Positions 27,441 to 41,960 of a stretch of 64,000 nucleotides of DNA are shown one piece after another. A program made the translations under genes and the position numbers. Within the stretch, counting starts at the first letter, position 1. Every line of letters starts with the position of its first letter. The DNA is from Vespula vulgaris. Lineage: Eukaryota > Arthropoda > Insecta > Hymenoptera > Vespidae. The stretch lies in the NCBI RefSeq assembly GCF_905475345.1, contig NC_066596.1, positions 2,289,501 through 2,353,500 of the forward strand. The letters run 5' to 3'. Below the pieces are notes generated by a model. It ran no database searches and had not been told where the DNA came from. It worked only from the letters and a program-made list of their open reading frames with translations.

Positions 27441-28617
27441 CTCTTTCCGAATTGGAGATAAATTGTACGCGTTAGTGTTTGAACGGAAAGAACGAAATGT
27501 AACAATCCTTTGTTAAAATGTAATATTGTTCTTTTTCTTCAGAAGAGTCTTCAAAATTACGAGGACGTTGATCTCTCGTTCACATATCGCAAAAATGATT
27601 GCACTGGACTTAGGTGAGTCATGAGAATTTTGATTATTTTGTGACAATTTCTTTCTCTTTTTTCTTTTATAATAGACGACGAATTAATTTTTCATTTTTC
27701 CTTTCTGTTTCTGTTTTTACATACACAGACATATGGATGCTTACGAGATTTTAACGAAAAATATGAAGGAAGCTAACGATCTTTGTGCTGAGCAACTTTT
27801 CAGCGAACAAATCATGGAATTATTAAAGTAATACAAATCAATTATTATTCTTTTCTAACAATTTAAAAATATTCGCGTTTTTATTTTTCAAGAAATACCG
27901 ATAATCATTAATATTTACTGCGAATTTTTATAAACATATATATACAGTCCTCAAATAGTTATATAAACATAGTTATATAAACATCAAAATTTATATAAAC
28001 ATATATATACAGTCCTCAAATAGTTAATCAGAAATGACTTCTCAAATTATTAATTATTTATGATTAATATTAATAATTTCTTCTAATATTAAATATCTTA
28101 AAAATTCATTAAAAAGTAAAACACGAATTTATACGTGGAATAATATGACTATATTATATTTATTGTATCGCATAACAACCAAGTACAAATATTTATTTAA
28201 TGTTTCTATATTCACCTAACGTCATCGAAAGAAATTCTATCCGCACGGGCAAGCTGGCGAAATCTTTCAGAGACATGGCTAAAACGTGAGAGAAAAACTT
28301 TTCCTCACTGTCTTCGACGCGTTTTTCCTGTACTTTTAAAAAAGTTTCCCTGACCTGTAAAATTTCTCTTTTTCTCTCTCTTATTTTCTATACAGAATTT
28401 ATGTACCATAATATGTGAACATACTTATGTGATTTTACAGATACAATCACGTAGTATGTACGAACGTTCATATATAAAAATATATGTATCATATTGAAGA
28501 ATAATATTAAATTAAAAATGATTATAATGAAAATTTCTGATAATTAATTGCAGTTAATGTAGTTTAATTGAAATAAATTTAAATATAAAGAAATATTTAA
28601 CTTTTTAATTTATATAA

Positions 28618-28659
<42 letters not shown>

Positions 28660-31600
28660 CTACATATTTAAATAATATTGACCATCCATTTCTCAAAAAT
28701 TATAATCACATTATATGATACAATCTATATAAATAGAAACACCTTTAAGTAGCCTTATATATTTATTACAAAATGGAAAGTAGAAAAAATTCATTTCTGT
28801 TTCAGAAAAAACAAAACTTTCGATGCAATCATAATTGAACAATTGTGGTATCATTGCTATTACTCTCTGGTTAAACACTATAATTATCCGGTATTAATTG
28901 GATTTCTAAGTGTTGGAAATCTTCCATACGTCATGGATTCAATTGGTAAGCAATAATTTTTGAAATTTAACTAAAATTATAAATTTTTATCCTTAAATAC
29001 AATTTATTGTTTGCAAAATCCTAGTATCCTATTAAAAAGAACTATAATCAAGATAAAGCAAGTTCGACTGTGTGAGCACAAACGTAACTATGGTTGTTCG
29101 TTGAATTTCGTGCTTTCTAGCAGTCCCAAACGAACGTCGTTACCCCGCTCGGAAATTGACGTAAATTGTCGGTAAAACAGAAAGTGCGAGCAATCGTTGG
29201 AAGGGCGAAAACCTTCTAGGAAACGGATAGATTGCTTGGTAGTGCTTTAACTTGTATCGGACGAGAAATGAAAAAGAAGAAAAAGAAAATACGAAAGGGT
29301 CAATGTGTCTTGCTTTATCTTGGTTTCTATCGGTATTTCTTTGTAATCGTCTTATGAATTATATTAAAAAGTAACTATGATAAATTTTTTCTATATTTCT
29401 CAGAGTTACTCTTAAATATAGATAAAATCATTATTTTTTTTGTAATATCATTCTTTATAAATTTAATAACATATATTATATTTACTATGCAAACTACAAA
29501 ATATCATGCAGTATGATGAAAGTCATAATACGGCAATAATATTTTTGTAAATGAACGCGTAAAGAACATATAAAGGCAACTCAATTTTTAAAAATAGAAT
29601 CTATGTTTTTCATAGTACTGATCAATGCAGTTTAAGGTTCTCTATAAAAAAGGATTAATTCATATACGTCCAAAAATAATTAGCTTGGGAGATATTTCAT
29701 AGTCATGTCCTTATTACGAAAGAAAATTCTCGATACTTTGATCTTTCGATTTTATATTTTTCAACTATTAATAGATCTTCTTTTCTTTATTTTAAATAAA
29801 CAAAATAAAATTTACATAATTATAATACAAATTTTGATGATTTCATTGTAGTTATTTCCTTATTACGAGAGAAAAGAAAAAAATCAATTTTAAAAATTAT
29901 TAACAAAATCGATTTTATTATAAAAATATTATTGCAATATTTAAATAAATAAAGAATAAAAAACTATTGAAAACGATGTTTGTTTCAAGTCTCTACGACT
30001 TTCCGTTCCGAAGATATCGCCTTCGAAAGATTTCCATTCATAATTCGCATAGTACAGCTGATCGTAGTAATAGTAGTAGTAGTAGTAAATTCGCGGAATT
30101 TATATAGGTCAGTATGTCACGAGCCGACATGAATGAAATTATATAGGTCAATGGACAACGTAAACGTATTCGATTTAAATGGGAATATCTCCGGAACTAA
30201 AAATCGTAGAAACTTGAATCAGATATCGTTTTAAAGGTCAGAATGTTTTCTATTTTTTCAGGATATTGTTAATAATTAATTAACAATTTGTTAAAAACAA
30301 TTTTTATAAATAAATTTTTAGGAATTAAATTCATCTTATGTTGTCGAAAAAACAGATAAATTCACATCAGATTGCAACTAATTTATGAAATTACATATAT
30401 TAATAAATGATTAATAAACAAATTAGTTTTTTTTAATTGAAAAAACATTTTTCTCTCTTCCATTTAGATAGCAATATCTTCGGGAATAAATATCGTAGAT
30501 TTTAATCAAATATCATTTTAAAAGTTAAAACTTTCTCTATTTTTATTGAACATATTGTTAATAATTAATTAGTAATTTGTTATAAATAATTTTATAAAAA
30601 ATACGATAATTAAAAATATTTACTATTTATTTATTATTTTGTAAATAATATATTCTATTTATAAATGGTAAATATCTTGGTTATAAATGAAATAATTTTA
30701 ATTATTAAATTCTTGATATTAACTATCCATCAAGAGAATAATAGTAATATAAATCAAGTTTGTAGTACGTTCACATCGAGAATGTCAATCGTAGTCGATC
30801 GTATTCTCGTTACTTTCAGGAAATCCGGACGATCCAATGTTGAATCCCGATATGGCTTACCCCTTCACAAATCGAATGAGCATGGAAGAGAGAATTTGGA
30901 ACATATTATACACGAGCTGGACCAGGATCTATTATAGATACTACCATTTGCCAAAAGCACAACGAATAGCCAACAAGTTCGTACCGGAAACGCCGCTTTA
31001 CGACATAGATAGAAATTTCAGCTTGATTATATTAGGCAATAATCACGTTCTTGGTTATCCAAAACCTTTATTACCGAATGTGATTGAAGTCCATAGTCTA
31101 CAAATTACGGAACAAACTGAATCTTTACCTAAGGTATTCCATTAAATTATTTCTAATATCGTTTATTCGTTTTAAAAAAAAATGTTATGAAAAAAATTGA
31201 AAAATCTATCATTACGTATACTTCAGACATTAAAAATATTTCATTTAAATTTTTCTACTACTATTTTTCTTTTTTCGCTCAAAAAAGAACCGGGAAAAAA
31301 AATTTAGGAGAAGATAATACGATTATGTATACTTCAAACATTTAAAGTATTTCTTTGCAATATGTACTTCTGATTCACAAAGAAAATTTAATTAAAAAAA
31401 AAAATCAATTTTTTAAATAATACGAATATTTATATACTTGAAAATTAGATAGTATTATCATATATTTCTCGAAATATTTCTCTAATAACATTTTTTTGTT
31501 CAAACAGAAACGTCATGAAAAAAAAAATAATAAATAAAAAATAAAACAACATTGTTTTATTGCCTGAGATTATAACATAAACGATAGTTAATCCTTTCTT

Positions 31601-32297
31601 ATTGTAAAATAAGACTATTCTATTCCTTTCTATTTGTAAAATACGATGACAAACTCGTCACTGAATAGCGCTTTTAATTATAAAAATATAAAAGCGGTAT
31701 TAAAATAATCCTTTTATGTCAAAGGAATTATATACCCTTGAAATCAAAATGATTGTTCTTAGTTTGAATTATTATTATTAATAATACCCATTATTATTAT
31801 TTGTTATTTATTATTATTGTTGTTATTGTTATCTTTGTAGTATTATTATCTTTACTATTATTATTATTATTGTTATTATTATTATCATTGAAAAATGTTT
31901 TAAGTACACAATTTTTAATATTTTGTATCTCTATAAATTCGAATCGATTATTCGCATCGCAACATCCCCCCAATTTAGTCGATTAAAAAATAATCTCCTT
32001 AGTTTCGATCCTACCCCTTTTTGCAATCACAATCGTTATAAACGTAAATATTGCTAACTCAAAGGATATTTGCGATAAAATCGAATAATTGGTTAACCTC
32101 GTAAATATAGAAGTCCAAAAAAAAATTCACTTACCGTAGAAATTAACTCCTTTTTCAAAATAACACACTTTATTTTACGATTAATTAAGATAACGATATT
32201 AATGAGATATTATTTGAAATTCATTCGTATCATGGTGCGGTACATCAGTAATAATTATTCATGCCATTCTACCAACTTGTTAAACATTCATTCATTC

Positions 32298-32355
<58 letters not shown>

Positions 32356-33113
32356 CTTTAAATATAAATGCTGCAAATAATAATGATACCGATAGAATTA
32401 TTTCTTTATTATAATTCTATAGAATACTAAAGAAAAAGATATATAACAAATTGATATGAATAAATTCAATTCAAAATTATTAATTTCTAACTTATTCTTT
32501 TCCGTGTAAATTTTTATATTAAAAAAAGAAAAAAAAAAAGAAAAAAGAAACAAATTTTTAAATTTATACACACGTATTGATCGTCATATGATTCCACCTG
32601 TATATATATATATATATGTATATATCTATGCAGATGTATAGATATATAAGCTCTAGAGTATAGCAGGCTGGAACGTTGGCCAAAATTCATCAGCATAGTC
32701 CCTCGAAGCGATCACCTATATCTCCTGCGAGTCCATGGTTATACCAAACGACAAAATTGTGCGTCGCAGGAGCATGATTTCTCTCGGGGATAATACGTAG
32801 TCGTTCTCACAGGTGACTACTGTTGGGGAAAGTTTACCTACGGCTCAACATTGCGATGCGAAAGTAAGGGTCATTGCTGTTTACCGGTGCTCATTCCACC
32901 CTTACCCATGGGGACGAAAAGCTAAACATTTTCCTGAAGAACATTTCCGCATACCGCACTGACTTTACTTGAAACTATAACTATTAGAGAGCAAAAAAAT
33001 TGCCTAAAATCTTATGTTAAATCAAGACGCATATTATATACGTGGATAGTATGTATATTATTGCAGAATTATAATATTAATAATAATTTAATTTTTCATA
33101 CAATTCTATGAAA

Positions 33114-33146
<33 letters not shown>

Positions 33147-36100
33147 TTCTAAAATATATAATAGGTGATCTAAAATTTTTTTCTTAAAAATTTCTAAAAA
33201 AATAAATCATACCAATGAATAAAAGACTAATACCATTAATGTTTGTCATCATTCCATCGTAATATCGTCGATTATAATTTTCCAAAATCTGCGCGTTCAA
33301 ACGAGAAAGTTTGAGAGTTAACTGAAATATAATTTTGATTGATCAAATGATTGCTCGAGATCTGTGTAAAACAAAAAAAGAAAAAGAAAAAAAAAAGAAC
33401 AATGAAACAAGTGATATATTCATTGATTGATTATTAAGACATATTGATAATCCTTTTCTTCAGGACATTCGTGAATTCCTGGATGATGCCGTAAACGGAG
33501 CCATTTATTTTTCTCTCGGTTCGAATCTGCAAACTCACCAGCTACCCAGTGACCCTTTGACGGCATTGTGCAACGCCTTGGGCTCGCTCAAGCAAAGAGT
33601 TCTATGGAAACATGCCGGAGACATGGCTATTCAGTCGAGCAACATCAAATTTGTGAAGTGGGTTCCACAGCAAGCGGTTCTTGGTAAGGCTACTGTTACC
33701 ACCACCACTTCTTCTTCTTCTCCTTTTTCTTCTTTTTCTTCTTCTTCTTCTTCTTATCCTGTTAAAGGCTAAACTTCGATCAACTACTTTTCCAATATAC
33801 ATTTATAACGGTTGATGTACAGTGTCCCAATTAATTTTTATATTATTCCGTAGATAAAAAAGTATAGAAATGTCTTAAAGAAAATAAGATATTTATTTAG
33901 ATATCTCAAAAAATTTAAGATTGATACAAAAATATTTCAAGCAAAGTTTACTTGTCTTTCTTTTTCTTTTTTTGCATAGGATACATTGCCATTATACAAA
34001 ATACCTATTTAAAGTTGAATTTGTTGAATGAAGAAAGAAAAAAAAATCAATAAATGCCACAATATTTCCTCCCCCTTGAAATCAGATAGCTCTCGATTGA
34101 ACAATTTTTCTCCAAAACGTTGTCTTTCCTCGAAACAAATATTTACAACGCTTTATTCCGAGCACCCGGTATATATTTAACTTCATCTAGATTATGTCCT
34201 CAGATATATTACTATATTATCTTCAAATATTCATAAGATGTCTTCAGATATATTTGTAAATTATATTGAAATCATTTATTGTATCTTATTTTATTCTAGT
34301 TTCTTTTTCGTTAATAATAATGAGAAAATCATGAGTCAATTTGATTCAGAATAGACGATAAATAATTAACGAGACGCACGATTTACCTTTCTAAGGTTTA
34401 ATAACGCGAAAAGGGAAGGGAAAAACGTTTGGAGCTTCGTAAAGGGCCAAATTTAACGGCGGCACTCTTAGGTTCTCTTGCTCTCAGCGTCTTTAACGAA
34501 GTTGCATCCGACTTCGTACGATACCTTTCATTTACAAGAGGCGTTAATTTTCTTTACTCAACGCGGAATGCTCACTTTAAACATTAACCATCAAACGATT
34601 CGAACGTAATTACTTGGAAGATGGCGCTAGCATCTTGCACAGCACTTAACAGACAATAGAAAATTTCCCTTTTATGGGAAATTACGTTGAAGAAAGCGTC
34701 CCTCTCACGCTATAGTTTTCTTTACCCACAAAATTCTCAATTCTCTTTCTCTTTCCTCTTTCCCTCCTTCTTTCTTTCTCTCGTACTTTTATGGAATGGT
34801 TTCTGCCAGAAACGATTACTAGAGTCGATAATTCGTGCGAGTTCCTTCGACTTGAATAATTCAATTTCAAGATCGTTCGCGCTGCCTGGCTCCTACTTTT
34901 CCGTCTGTTTTCAAAGTAAATACTTATAGTGATCTTGAGTTACGAGAGAAAAGAACTTCTACTAAATAATATATACGTGTGTCTATACACATATACATAT
35001 ATATATACTTGTGTATAGGGTGTCTTCAGATGTTTGAAATATATGCTTTTTAAAATAACATTTATTTATTATATATATACTATCACGAAAATATAATGTA
35101 AAAAAATTATGAGAACGTTTTCACATAGAAGATATAAGAACTGAGTTAAACAATATTACTTACGTGACACCCTAAGTATGCTACTCTTTTAAAGTCTTTA
35201 AAATCTTTGAAGTAAACTCTATATTCTATACTGTATACACGAGAAAAAAATTAAGATTTTAAAAAATAAGATGCAACAAAAAAAAAGATTGAATCTGTTC
35301 ATACAAAAGATCAGACTTTCTTGAAAAACGATATTATTAGAATAAAAAATGATATTGTAAATCTTGCTCTTGTTAAAAATTATTTTCATATTAGCATTAA
35401 TATTATTTTAATGAATTCAATAATAATTACATTAAGACACCCTGTACATTTATCCGATAAGTTCCACCAATACGACTCGATTTTCATTCGGTTGGAAAAA
35501 AGGGAAGTCTCAAAGATACTTTCGATCGATTCGCTCTTAGAATGTCTTGTATCGAGCAAGTCAGTGTAACGCAACTCGATGGCCGATAATACGTCCAAGT
35601 TATCCAGTTTCAAAACTAAGAGCGTAAGTATTTGGTTTCGTGAAGACGGTCTTCGAACTTTCCTTGAATCTTCCTTTGGCTCTTGGAGTCTTTAGTATCG
35701 TGCGATTGAACTTCCAACTCGAAGTAACTCTTTCGAAGGCTTCCGAATGGCTTTAAATTTCGATCTGTTTGAAATTTATGAAATCTGATGGTAAAGTACG
35801 ATATATGTCTATTCCAATGCTGCTCTATCTCTATCTCTCTGTTCACTTCCCTTTTCATCTTCTATTCTTTACAATTTTTAAGTAATATACTAAGTAACTT
35901 TTAAGACGAACTCCAATATAGTGTTCAACTATCTCTTTCTCTCTTAATTTATTTTTGATATTAAATATTGAAAATTATGTCTACTATTTCTTTACGATTT
36001 TTGATACTTACTATTTTACTATTTAACTCTAACATTATACTAAGTTTGTTTTTTTTTCTTTCGCTTTATTAACGACATTTGTCTTCTATATATATATATT

Positions 36101-37494
36101 TCTTTTTCTTTTAATATTTTTTTATATTTAAATTACATACTGTTCAACTTATACAGAATAACATATTATACAACATTGCAGGTGTAAAGTGAAACTACTT
36201 TGTTTTATATTGGACTAAATCAAACTAACTGTTTATCTTTCTCTTTGTCTTTCTTCATCCTTTATCATGTTCAAACAAATGAGCTTTGTGTATAATATAT
36301 CTTACCCGTTCTGTATGTATAGAAATTAGATATTTTATTCATGCTCATTTTACTATCTCTTTATTTTCTTATCCAATAGCGTTATTGACATTAGCTATTA
36401 AGTAAAACCGAAAATCTCTCTTTATCTTCCCGCTTGAAAATTTCCTATCTTATGAAGAAGAAATTAACGTTCACATAGGGGGACTCTAGATAGTAATTTT
36501 CCTTGAATATTCCTTACTAAGAGAACCCTGATATCAGCTCCATCCAACTTTCATCCTCTCAGTAACTCCTCTTGGTCGTTTGAACGTTCCGTAAATGTTC
36601 GAAAGCAAACCATCGGTAAAGCGTTACTTTCACATGCAGCACATCCAAAAGTGATGGCGTACATGATGCAAGGTGGTCTGCAGTCATTACAAGAAGCTGT
36701 ACATTATTCTGTGCCTCTGGTAGTCATTCCTTTCTTCGGAGATCAACATTTCAACGCAAAAAAAGTACTTGATGCTGGAATCGGACTTACGTTGAACATT
36801 GACACAATGACGGAAGAATTAATCGTACGAACTATCACAGAAGTCGTGGAGAATAAAACGTAAGGAGAAAAAAGAATAAAAAAAAAAAAAAAACTATTTT
36901 TAAGCGAATTTTTCCAAATTTTTTCTTTTGTACACTTTCTATTAATTTTATTTTACAATTAAATATGACATGTAGCAATGATTGTGTGGGCTGATTTAGT
37001 ATGTATCAGTTTTGCTCATCAATATGCTGGTCGTCGAATAGTTAAGATTATCCTTTAGGTCTATTTAAAATGTAACAATAACGATAATAATAATGCAGTA
37101 TATTATTAACTGTAATAGTAGTTATATATACACGGTTGCCTAATAATTTGGAGAAATATTATGCGTTATAATGCTAATGATATATATCATATTACCTTAT
37201 AGATACTCGCACAATATCAAACTGATATCGGCCATTTTAAAGGATGAACTAGTACGTCCAATGGAGAGAGCAATTTGGAATATTGAACACGTTCTAAAGT
37301 TTCCTAATTCTAAACACTTGCGCTATCACGCTCGGGATATGTCATGGATCGATTATTATTCGACAATACTGCTGATCCTTTTGATTCTCACGATTTTAAT
37401 ATTCATCTGTTGTGCATGCGTTGTTGTTGTACGAAAAACTGCACAAAGTTGTTTATATTCCCACATGAAACGATGTAAATCCAAGAAAAACTAA
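26625..37494 (+). CDS. UDP-glycosyltransferase (UGT), complete eight-exon gene
   Basis: Membrane-bound family 1 glycosyltransferase that moves a sugar from a UDP-sugar to small lipophilic compounds, with its catalytic domain in the ER lumen. Exons: 26625-26816, 27543-27613, 27729-27827, 28806-28945, 30820-31133, 33464-33683, 36640-36859, 37203-37494. All introns are GT-AG and every phase joins without a stop, giving 1548 nt and 515 residues, the usual family length. Visible: signal peptide about 1-22; SYSHQ with the probable catalytic His37; FDAIIIE at 126-132; UGT signature running exactly 44 residues from W338 (WVPQQ) through MQGG (354-358) to GDQ (379-381); one membrane helix about 473-495; a lysine-rich tail ending KSKKN, which fits a KxKxx ER-retrieval signal. 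Gln replaces His in the HGG motif, as is common in insect UGTs. The ATG at 26625 is chosen because the hydrophobic leader starts there. I cannot assign the UGT subfamily. Confidence 0.96.
27210..27438. repeat. Two (CT)n microsatellites in UGT intron 1
   Basis: Pure TC runs at 27210-27259 and 27402-27438, the second about 100 bases before the exon 2 acceptor. Confidence 0.9.
28624..28657. repeat. (TA)n microsatellite in UGT intron 3
   Basis: Pure AT run. Confidence 0.9.
30175..30640. repeat. Diverged tandem duplication in UGT intron 4
   Basis: Two similar blocks (about 30175-30330 and 30465-30640) share an ATATCT(C/T)CGG-type start, AATCGTAGA or ATATCGTAGA, a TCAGATATCGTTTTAAA-like segment and ATTGTTAATAATTAATTA. 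Confidence 0.6.
32300..32350. repeat. (TA)n microsatellite in UGT intron 5
   Basis: Pure AT run after short CATT repeats; an (AAT)n run follows at 33114-33146. Confidence 0.95.
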
Positions 37495-37535
37495 TGCTGA
37501 TTTAAGAAATTTATTTTTGTAATCAAATATGAAAC

Positions 37536-37541
37536 AATAAA
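37536..37541 (+). terminator. Poly(A) signal of the UGT gene
   Basis: AATAAA lies 42 bases after the UGT stop codon (TAA at 37492-37494), in AT-rich sequence, which gives a short 3' UTR. Confidence 0.6.
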
Positions 37542-38978
37542 AAATGATCAATATTAATTTAATTTTTTCTTTCTCTTTTAATACGAAATTGACCAAATAG
37601 TATAAATTACACATGAGATTCTATCATACGTTCTCAAGATAAATTCGATGTAACGGTAACGTAATTTATAAATAGAAGCGTCAATCACGTTGTCGCATTT
37701 ATTATAAGAACTTTACGATGCTGTCAGTATATATTCATATATATATATACATATACAATATCGTAGTCACTGCTATCTCGTTTCATATACACAAAATTCA
37801 TCAAACATGTAATATAAATAAGTGCAACGAACTTTATACGCATTCTATATTACTGACCTACTTTAAAAATCCTAATCGGCGAAACGTTAACTTCGAACAG
37901 ATTTATTTGATATAGTCACGTCGAGACGTAACTATTTTTAGAAATCCAAAAATAAACATTGTCAAATATTTGTGTAATCGTCTTTTATGCACAAAAATTT
38001 TTCGATATTAACTTCAATAATAGAAAATAATTATAAAATATATACTATGATGCTTTATATCTAATAAATTTCTAATAAAAAAATTATTTATTTTGCAACA
38101 TATACTAAAACAATTATGATTAATTTCAATCGGATTTTCAATAGATTAAATTGAGAGAATTAATATTTTAATTATTATCACAATTATCGGAGAATTACTA
38201 TATCACAATAAAAATACTGTTACATAGGGTAATATACCATTTTTTAATAATAAAGAATGTTGACTTATTGATATTATCGACCAATGGAAAGATTTACTGA
38301 CAACTTGATTAAATGAACGAGCTAGGAACCTATACTATCGACAGCAGGACGATAAATAATCGACTGAGACATATTGTACTAAAACTCTGTAATAACAAAA
38401 AAAGAAAAATAAATAAAAAACTAATATTTAAATCTATTTATTTCAACATTACTGCCACGAAACAATTCATTGTAATAATAAAATGATAATAATATTACTT
38501 AGAAGGAAGCAATCGATGTATTTATGGCCTGATGCAAAACGAATTACAAGTCTACGCACTAATATATTTATATGACCAGATAAAGAATGAATTAACGCTT
38601 GCAATTTATCTGTCTTTGTCTTTGTTTCTTCTTGGTAGCAGTCTCCAAATAGACTTCAGTCAACTATAATCTCAAACTGGCTTTTCTTAATCTCTTGAAA
38701 CCTTAAACGTAATCTTTTATCCAAACAAAAAATTCTTACACATACACACACACAAACACATTATATTATATTTACACATTTACGATTATCGTAAAAAAGA
38801 AATATATATTATAACTTTATTATAAAAGTTTATATATTAATAAAAAAATATTATATTGCATACATGGATATAATTTCAAAATAGATATTATAATGAATAC
38901 GTAAAATTGAGATACGAGAAGTGACTAATATCGAAAGATAAAAAAATCATCATAGAACATAATAAATTTTGAATTAAA
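37542..38978. other. AT-rich intergenic DNA
   Basis: Between the UGT poly(A) signal and ribozyme copy 4. No feature beyond short A/T runs. Confidence 0.6.
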
Positions 38979-39086
38979 ATGCAGCTATTAGCTCGACAGT
39001 ACTTACGTTATTTATACTTAATAGATATCGCAAGTAATATCGATTACCAGGTCTCACCACATGGAGGTTGCTGCATACAGAGACCC
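38979..39086 (-). ncRNA. HDV-like self-cleaving ribozyme, copy 4
   Basis: Read on the minus strand from 39086. P1 is GGGTCTC (39086-39080) with GAGACCT (39055-39049), with the terminal G-U wobble and a C-G to T-A compensatory change relative to the copy at 58278. P2 is ATGCAGC (39076-39070) with GCTGCAT (38985-38979), perfect. P3 is ACC/GGT with loop TCCATGT. P4 pairs GATATTACTTGCG with CGTAAGTACTGTC, with one mismatch at the same place as in copy 3. J4/2 is GAGCTAATA. The bases before the predicted cleavage (TAGCCCGT) match those of the plus-strand copies, so homology extends upstream. Two stems lie about 200-270 bases upstream on the same strand (39292-39322 and 39338-39357), as hairpins also precede copies 1 and 2. 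Confidence 0.78.
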
Positions 39087-39360
39087 ACGGGCTATGACTC
39101 TACTACTAATGCCAATTATTTCAAATTTATTATATAAAATTATTGTTATTACATATTCAATAATAATTATTATAATTTGGAAAAAACAAAATCAATCGCG
39201 AAACGAATCAAAAATTTTTTTCTAATCAATCAAGATTAGACGAAAATTTATGAATCCGTTGATATCGACCTACCTACCCGATAAACGCGATGGAATGGAG
39301 CACTTTTATGAAACTCCATTCCTAGACAAATGCAGAAATGCATATCTTGATATGCATCAC
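39087..39360 (-). other. Hairpin-bearing region upstream of ribozyme copy 4
   Basis: On the minus strand, ATGCATATC-AA-GATATGCAT (39357-39338) and a stem GGAATGGAG/CTCCATTCC (39322-39292) precede the ribozyme. The last 28 bases before cleavage contain AGTAGAGTC and TAGCCCGT, both also found just before ribozyme copies 1 and 2. Confidence 0.5.
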
Positions 39361-39559
39361 TACGAAACTGAAAATAGAACACAGTGATTACTGTACACAT
39401 AACCTAGGAACATTATATAAAGATAACATGTCTTATTAAACATTATTTGCTAATGAAAATACATAATATTATAAAAGTACCTTTGCTTTATTGTATATAT
39501 TATCTTCTTATCCAACACGATGCTATATATAATTTCTTCAGATGACGTAAACAACATAA

Positions 39560-39905
39560 CTACCTGTGAACATAAAATATCTAAAACACTGTAATTAAAT
39601 AACAAGCAATCAAAATAACATGTGAATGTAATGTAAAAGATCAGTATTCAGTCCGCTGTAAACATAAAAACATATATATTAAACCAGTAGTAGTCAGTTC
39701 ACCTGTGAACATAAAACATCAAAAACATTTTATAATTAAATAAGAATCAATCAAAAAAAAAATATGCAAATCTTATATACTGAATCAGCAGCCAGTTCAA
39801 CTGTGAACATAAAACATCAAAAACATTTTGTAATTAAATGAAAAGCAATCAAAATAATATGCAAATTTTATGTAATGAAATAGCAATCATCTGTAAATAT
39901 AAGAA
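39560..39905. repeat. Degenerate tandem repeat, roughly 95-140 bp
   Basis: CTGTGAACATAAAACATC followed by AAAAACATTTT and AATTAAAT, then CAATCAAAATAATATGC, recurs with variations near 39563, 39655, 39703, 39798 and 39891. It lies upstream, on the minus strand, of ribozyme copy 4. Confidence 0.65.
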
Positions 39906-41639
39906 ATTTATAGTATTATTACTTCCTAAAAATTGTAAATGGTTTCAATAATATATATAAATTTGGAAATACATATAAAACAATTATTTTACACACATGC
40001 ATTCATTCATACATGAAAACAACCATAACGAAACAAGCGTAACGAGAAAGAATGGAATCGAATCTTGCCAATTTAGATGATATTTCCTGAAACATAAATC
40101 AATTATGTTGGATAGATTAAAAATTTTTTGAATATTTCAAATAAATAAAAAAAGATTGCAAATAATTTATCCTCCACTGTTTCTTATTTTTTATAATTCC
40201 AATTCTTCATTCAAGTCCTTAATAATCAATTATTATTTTACTTTGATCTTCTGTTGACTAAAGCATCTGGAAAACCTGAAACATAAATTTTTTATGATGA
40301 ATTCATAATCTTAATTAATTTATTATTATGTCATACACTATGATGACATGACAAACTTGGAATATTATTTAAAATACTGTTGTTCATACCCACTGATTTA
40401 TAAAAGGATAATCTGCAATACTTAATCTTGAAACGTGAAAGCACCACGTGTCTGTAACAAAAAAACTATATAAAAGGGCATGTGTGGAAAGACAAAATTG
40501 TATCTACAATCTATGGACAATGTTTGATAAATTAATAAATAAAAAATTATATACATATACATTTTGCCATAGATTGCAGTACTGAAATTAAAAAAAAAAA
40601 AAAAATAATAAGTATTAAAATGGCCATAAAACTGGCACTAAATATATCGAATTCTCGATGCATTAGAAAACATATTTTACATTTAAATAAAAATATGAAA
40701 TTACGAATTTTATGTGCAAGTATACAGAAATATGTAAAAATATATAGAAATACATATAAAGATAGAATTGCATAATGAATTGACAATTGTTTAATACAAT
40801 TAAAATATATAATATAAATCATTCAAGACACGTTATGAAAAAAAGAATTGTGAATATTTCACAACAATATTTAAAAATTAGATCGCGTTAAAAAAAAAAA
40901 AAAGAAGAAGAAAGAGAGAGCAGAAGTATACTACACCTTGTGTCGTATTATAAAATACATACACAATTTTGTATACCGCCATAAACATATCCATATCGAG
41001 ATCAAATATATATTTAATCAATAGATTACGTATATCTTATATTATTACGTTTATACTAACGCGAAGTACGCAGTTACATCATGTGTCTGATGTACATATT
41101 ACATCGTCAATATATAAGACACATTTTTAACTAATAAATTATAAAAAATACAGTAATACAATTTCACAATTTTAAAACCATGTAGTTTGTATATGTATAT
41201 GAAATAGTAATGAAATATAACATCTGGAAGAAGAAAATAAGATTATATATATATGTATAAAAATATTACATATATTAGAGACAAAATAGTTCTAATATAT
41301 TCTTATATATTATTCTTATGAATTTATTTCATCGCTACTGCTTGCTTTAATAGATCCTATTTTTCCTAACTACATCAAGTCTTATAGATTTTTAGTCAGA
41401 ATAATTAGAATCTATATAAGATGATGATTATATTCATACAAGTCATAAAATGACTCTTACAATAAATAAGCCATCCTACAACTTGTGATAAGACTATGTT
41501 GGCATTGCATAAAGTATATATATAAATATATAATCATCAAAAAGTAAGTATATATATAAAAAAGATACGGAAAGAATTATTGATCTACTAATAATTATAT
41601 AAAAAAATTCAAAATTATTCTGAAATAAAAATCTATATG

Positions 41640-41902
41640 CTTGAGTATCCAGGTGCATTCCTGAATGCAAACCTGTCCCTGAACTATTATCGCCCACACT
41701 CCTGAGTGTGGGACAGCCTTTTCATTCATTTCATTTATATACCAAGGCTTATACATTTTTACTCCGTAAAATAATTATATTTCTCTCAAATATGAATAAA
41801 CATTTATTAATAATCTTTATATCATTCATTGTACCTTCTTAATATTCCTTATGAAACTTTCATATATATAATAAAAATACTGCCCTCTTTCTTTCTCCTC
41901 TT

Positions 41903-41960
<58 letters not shown>

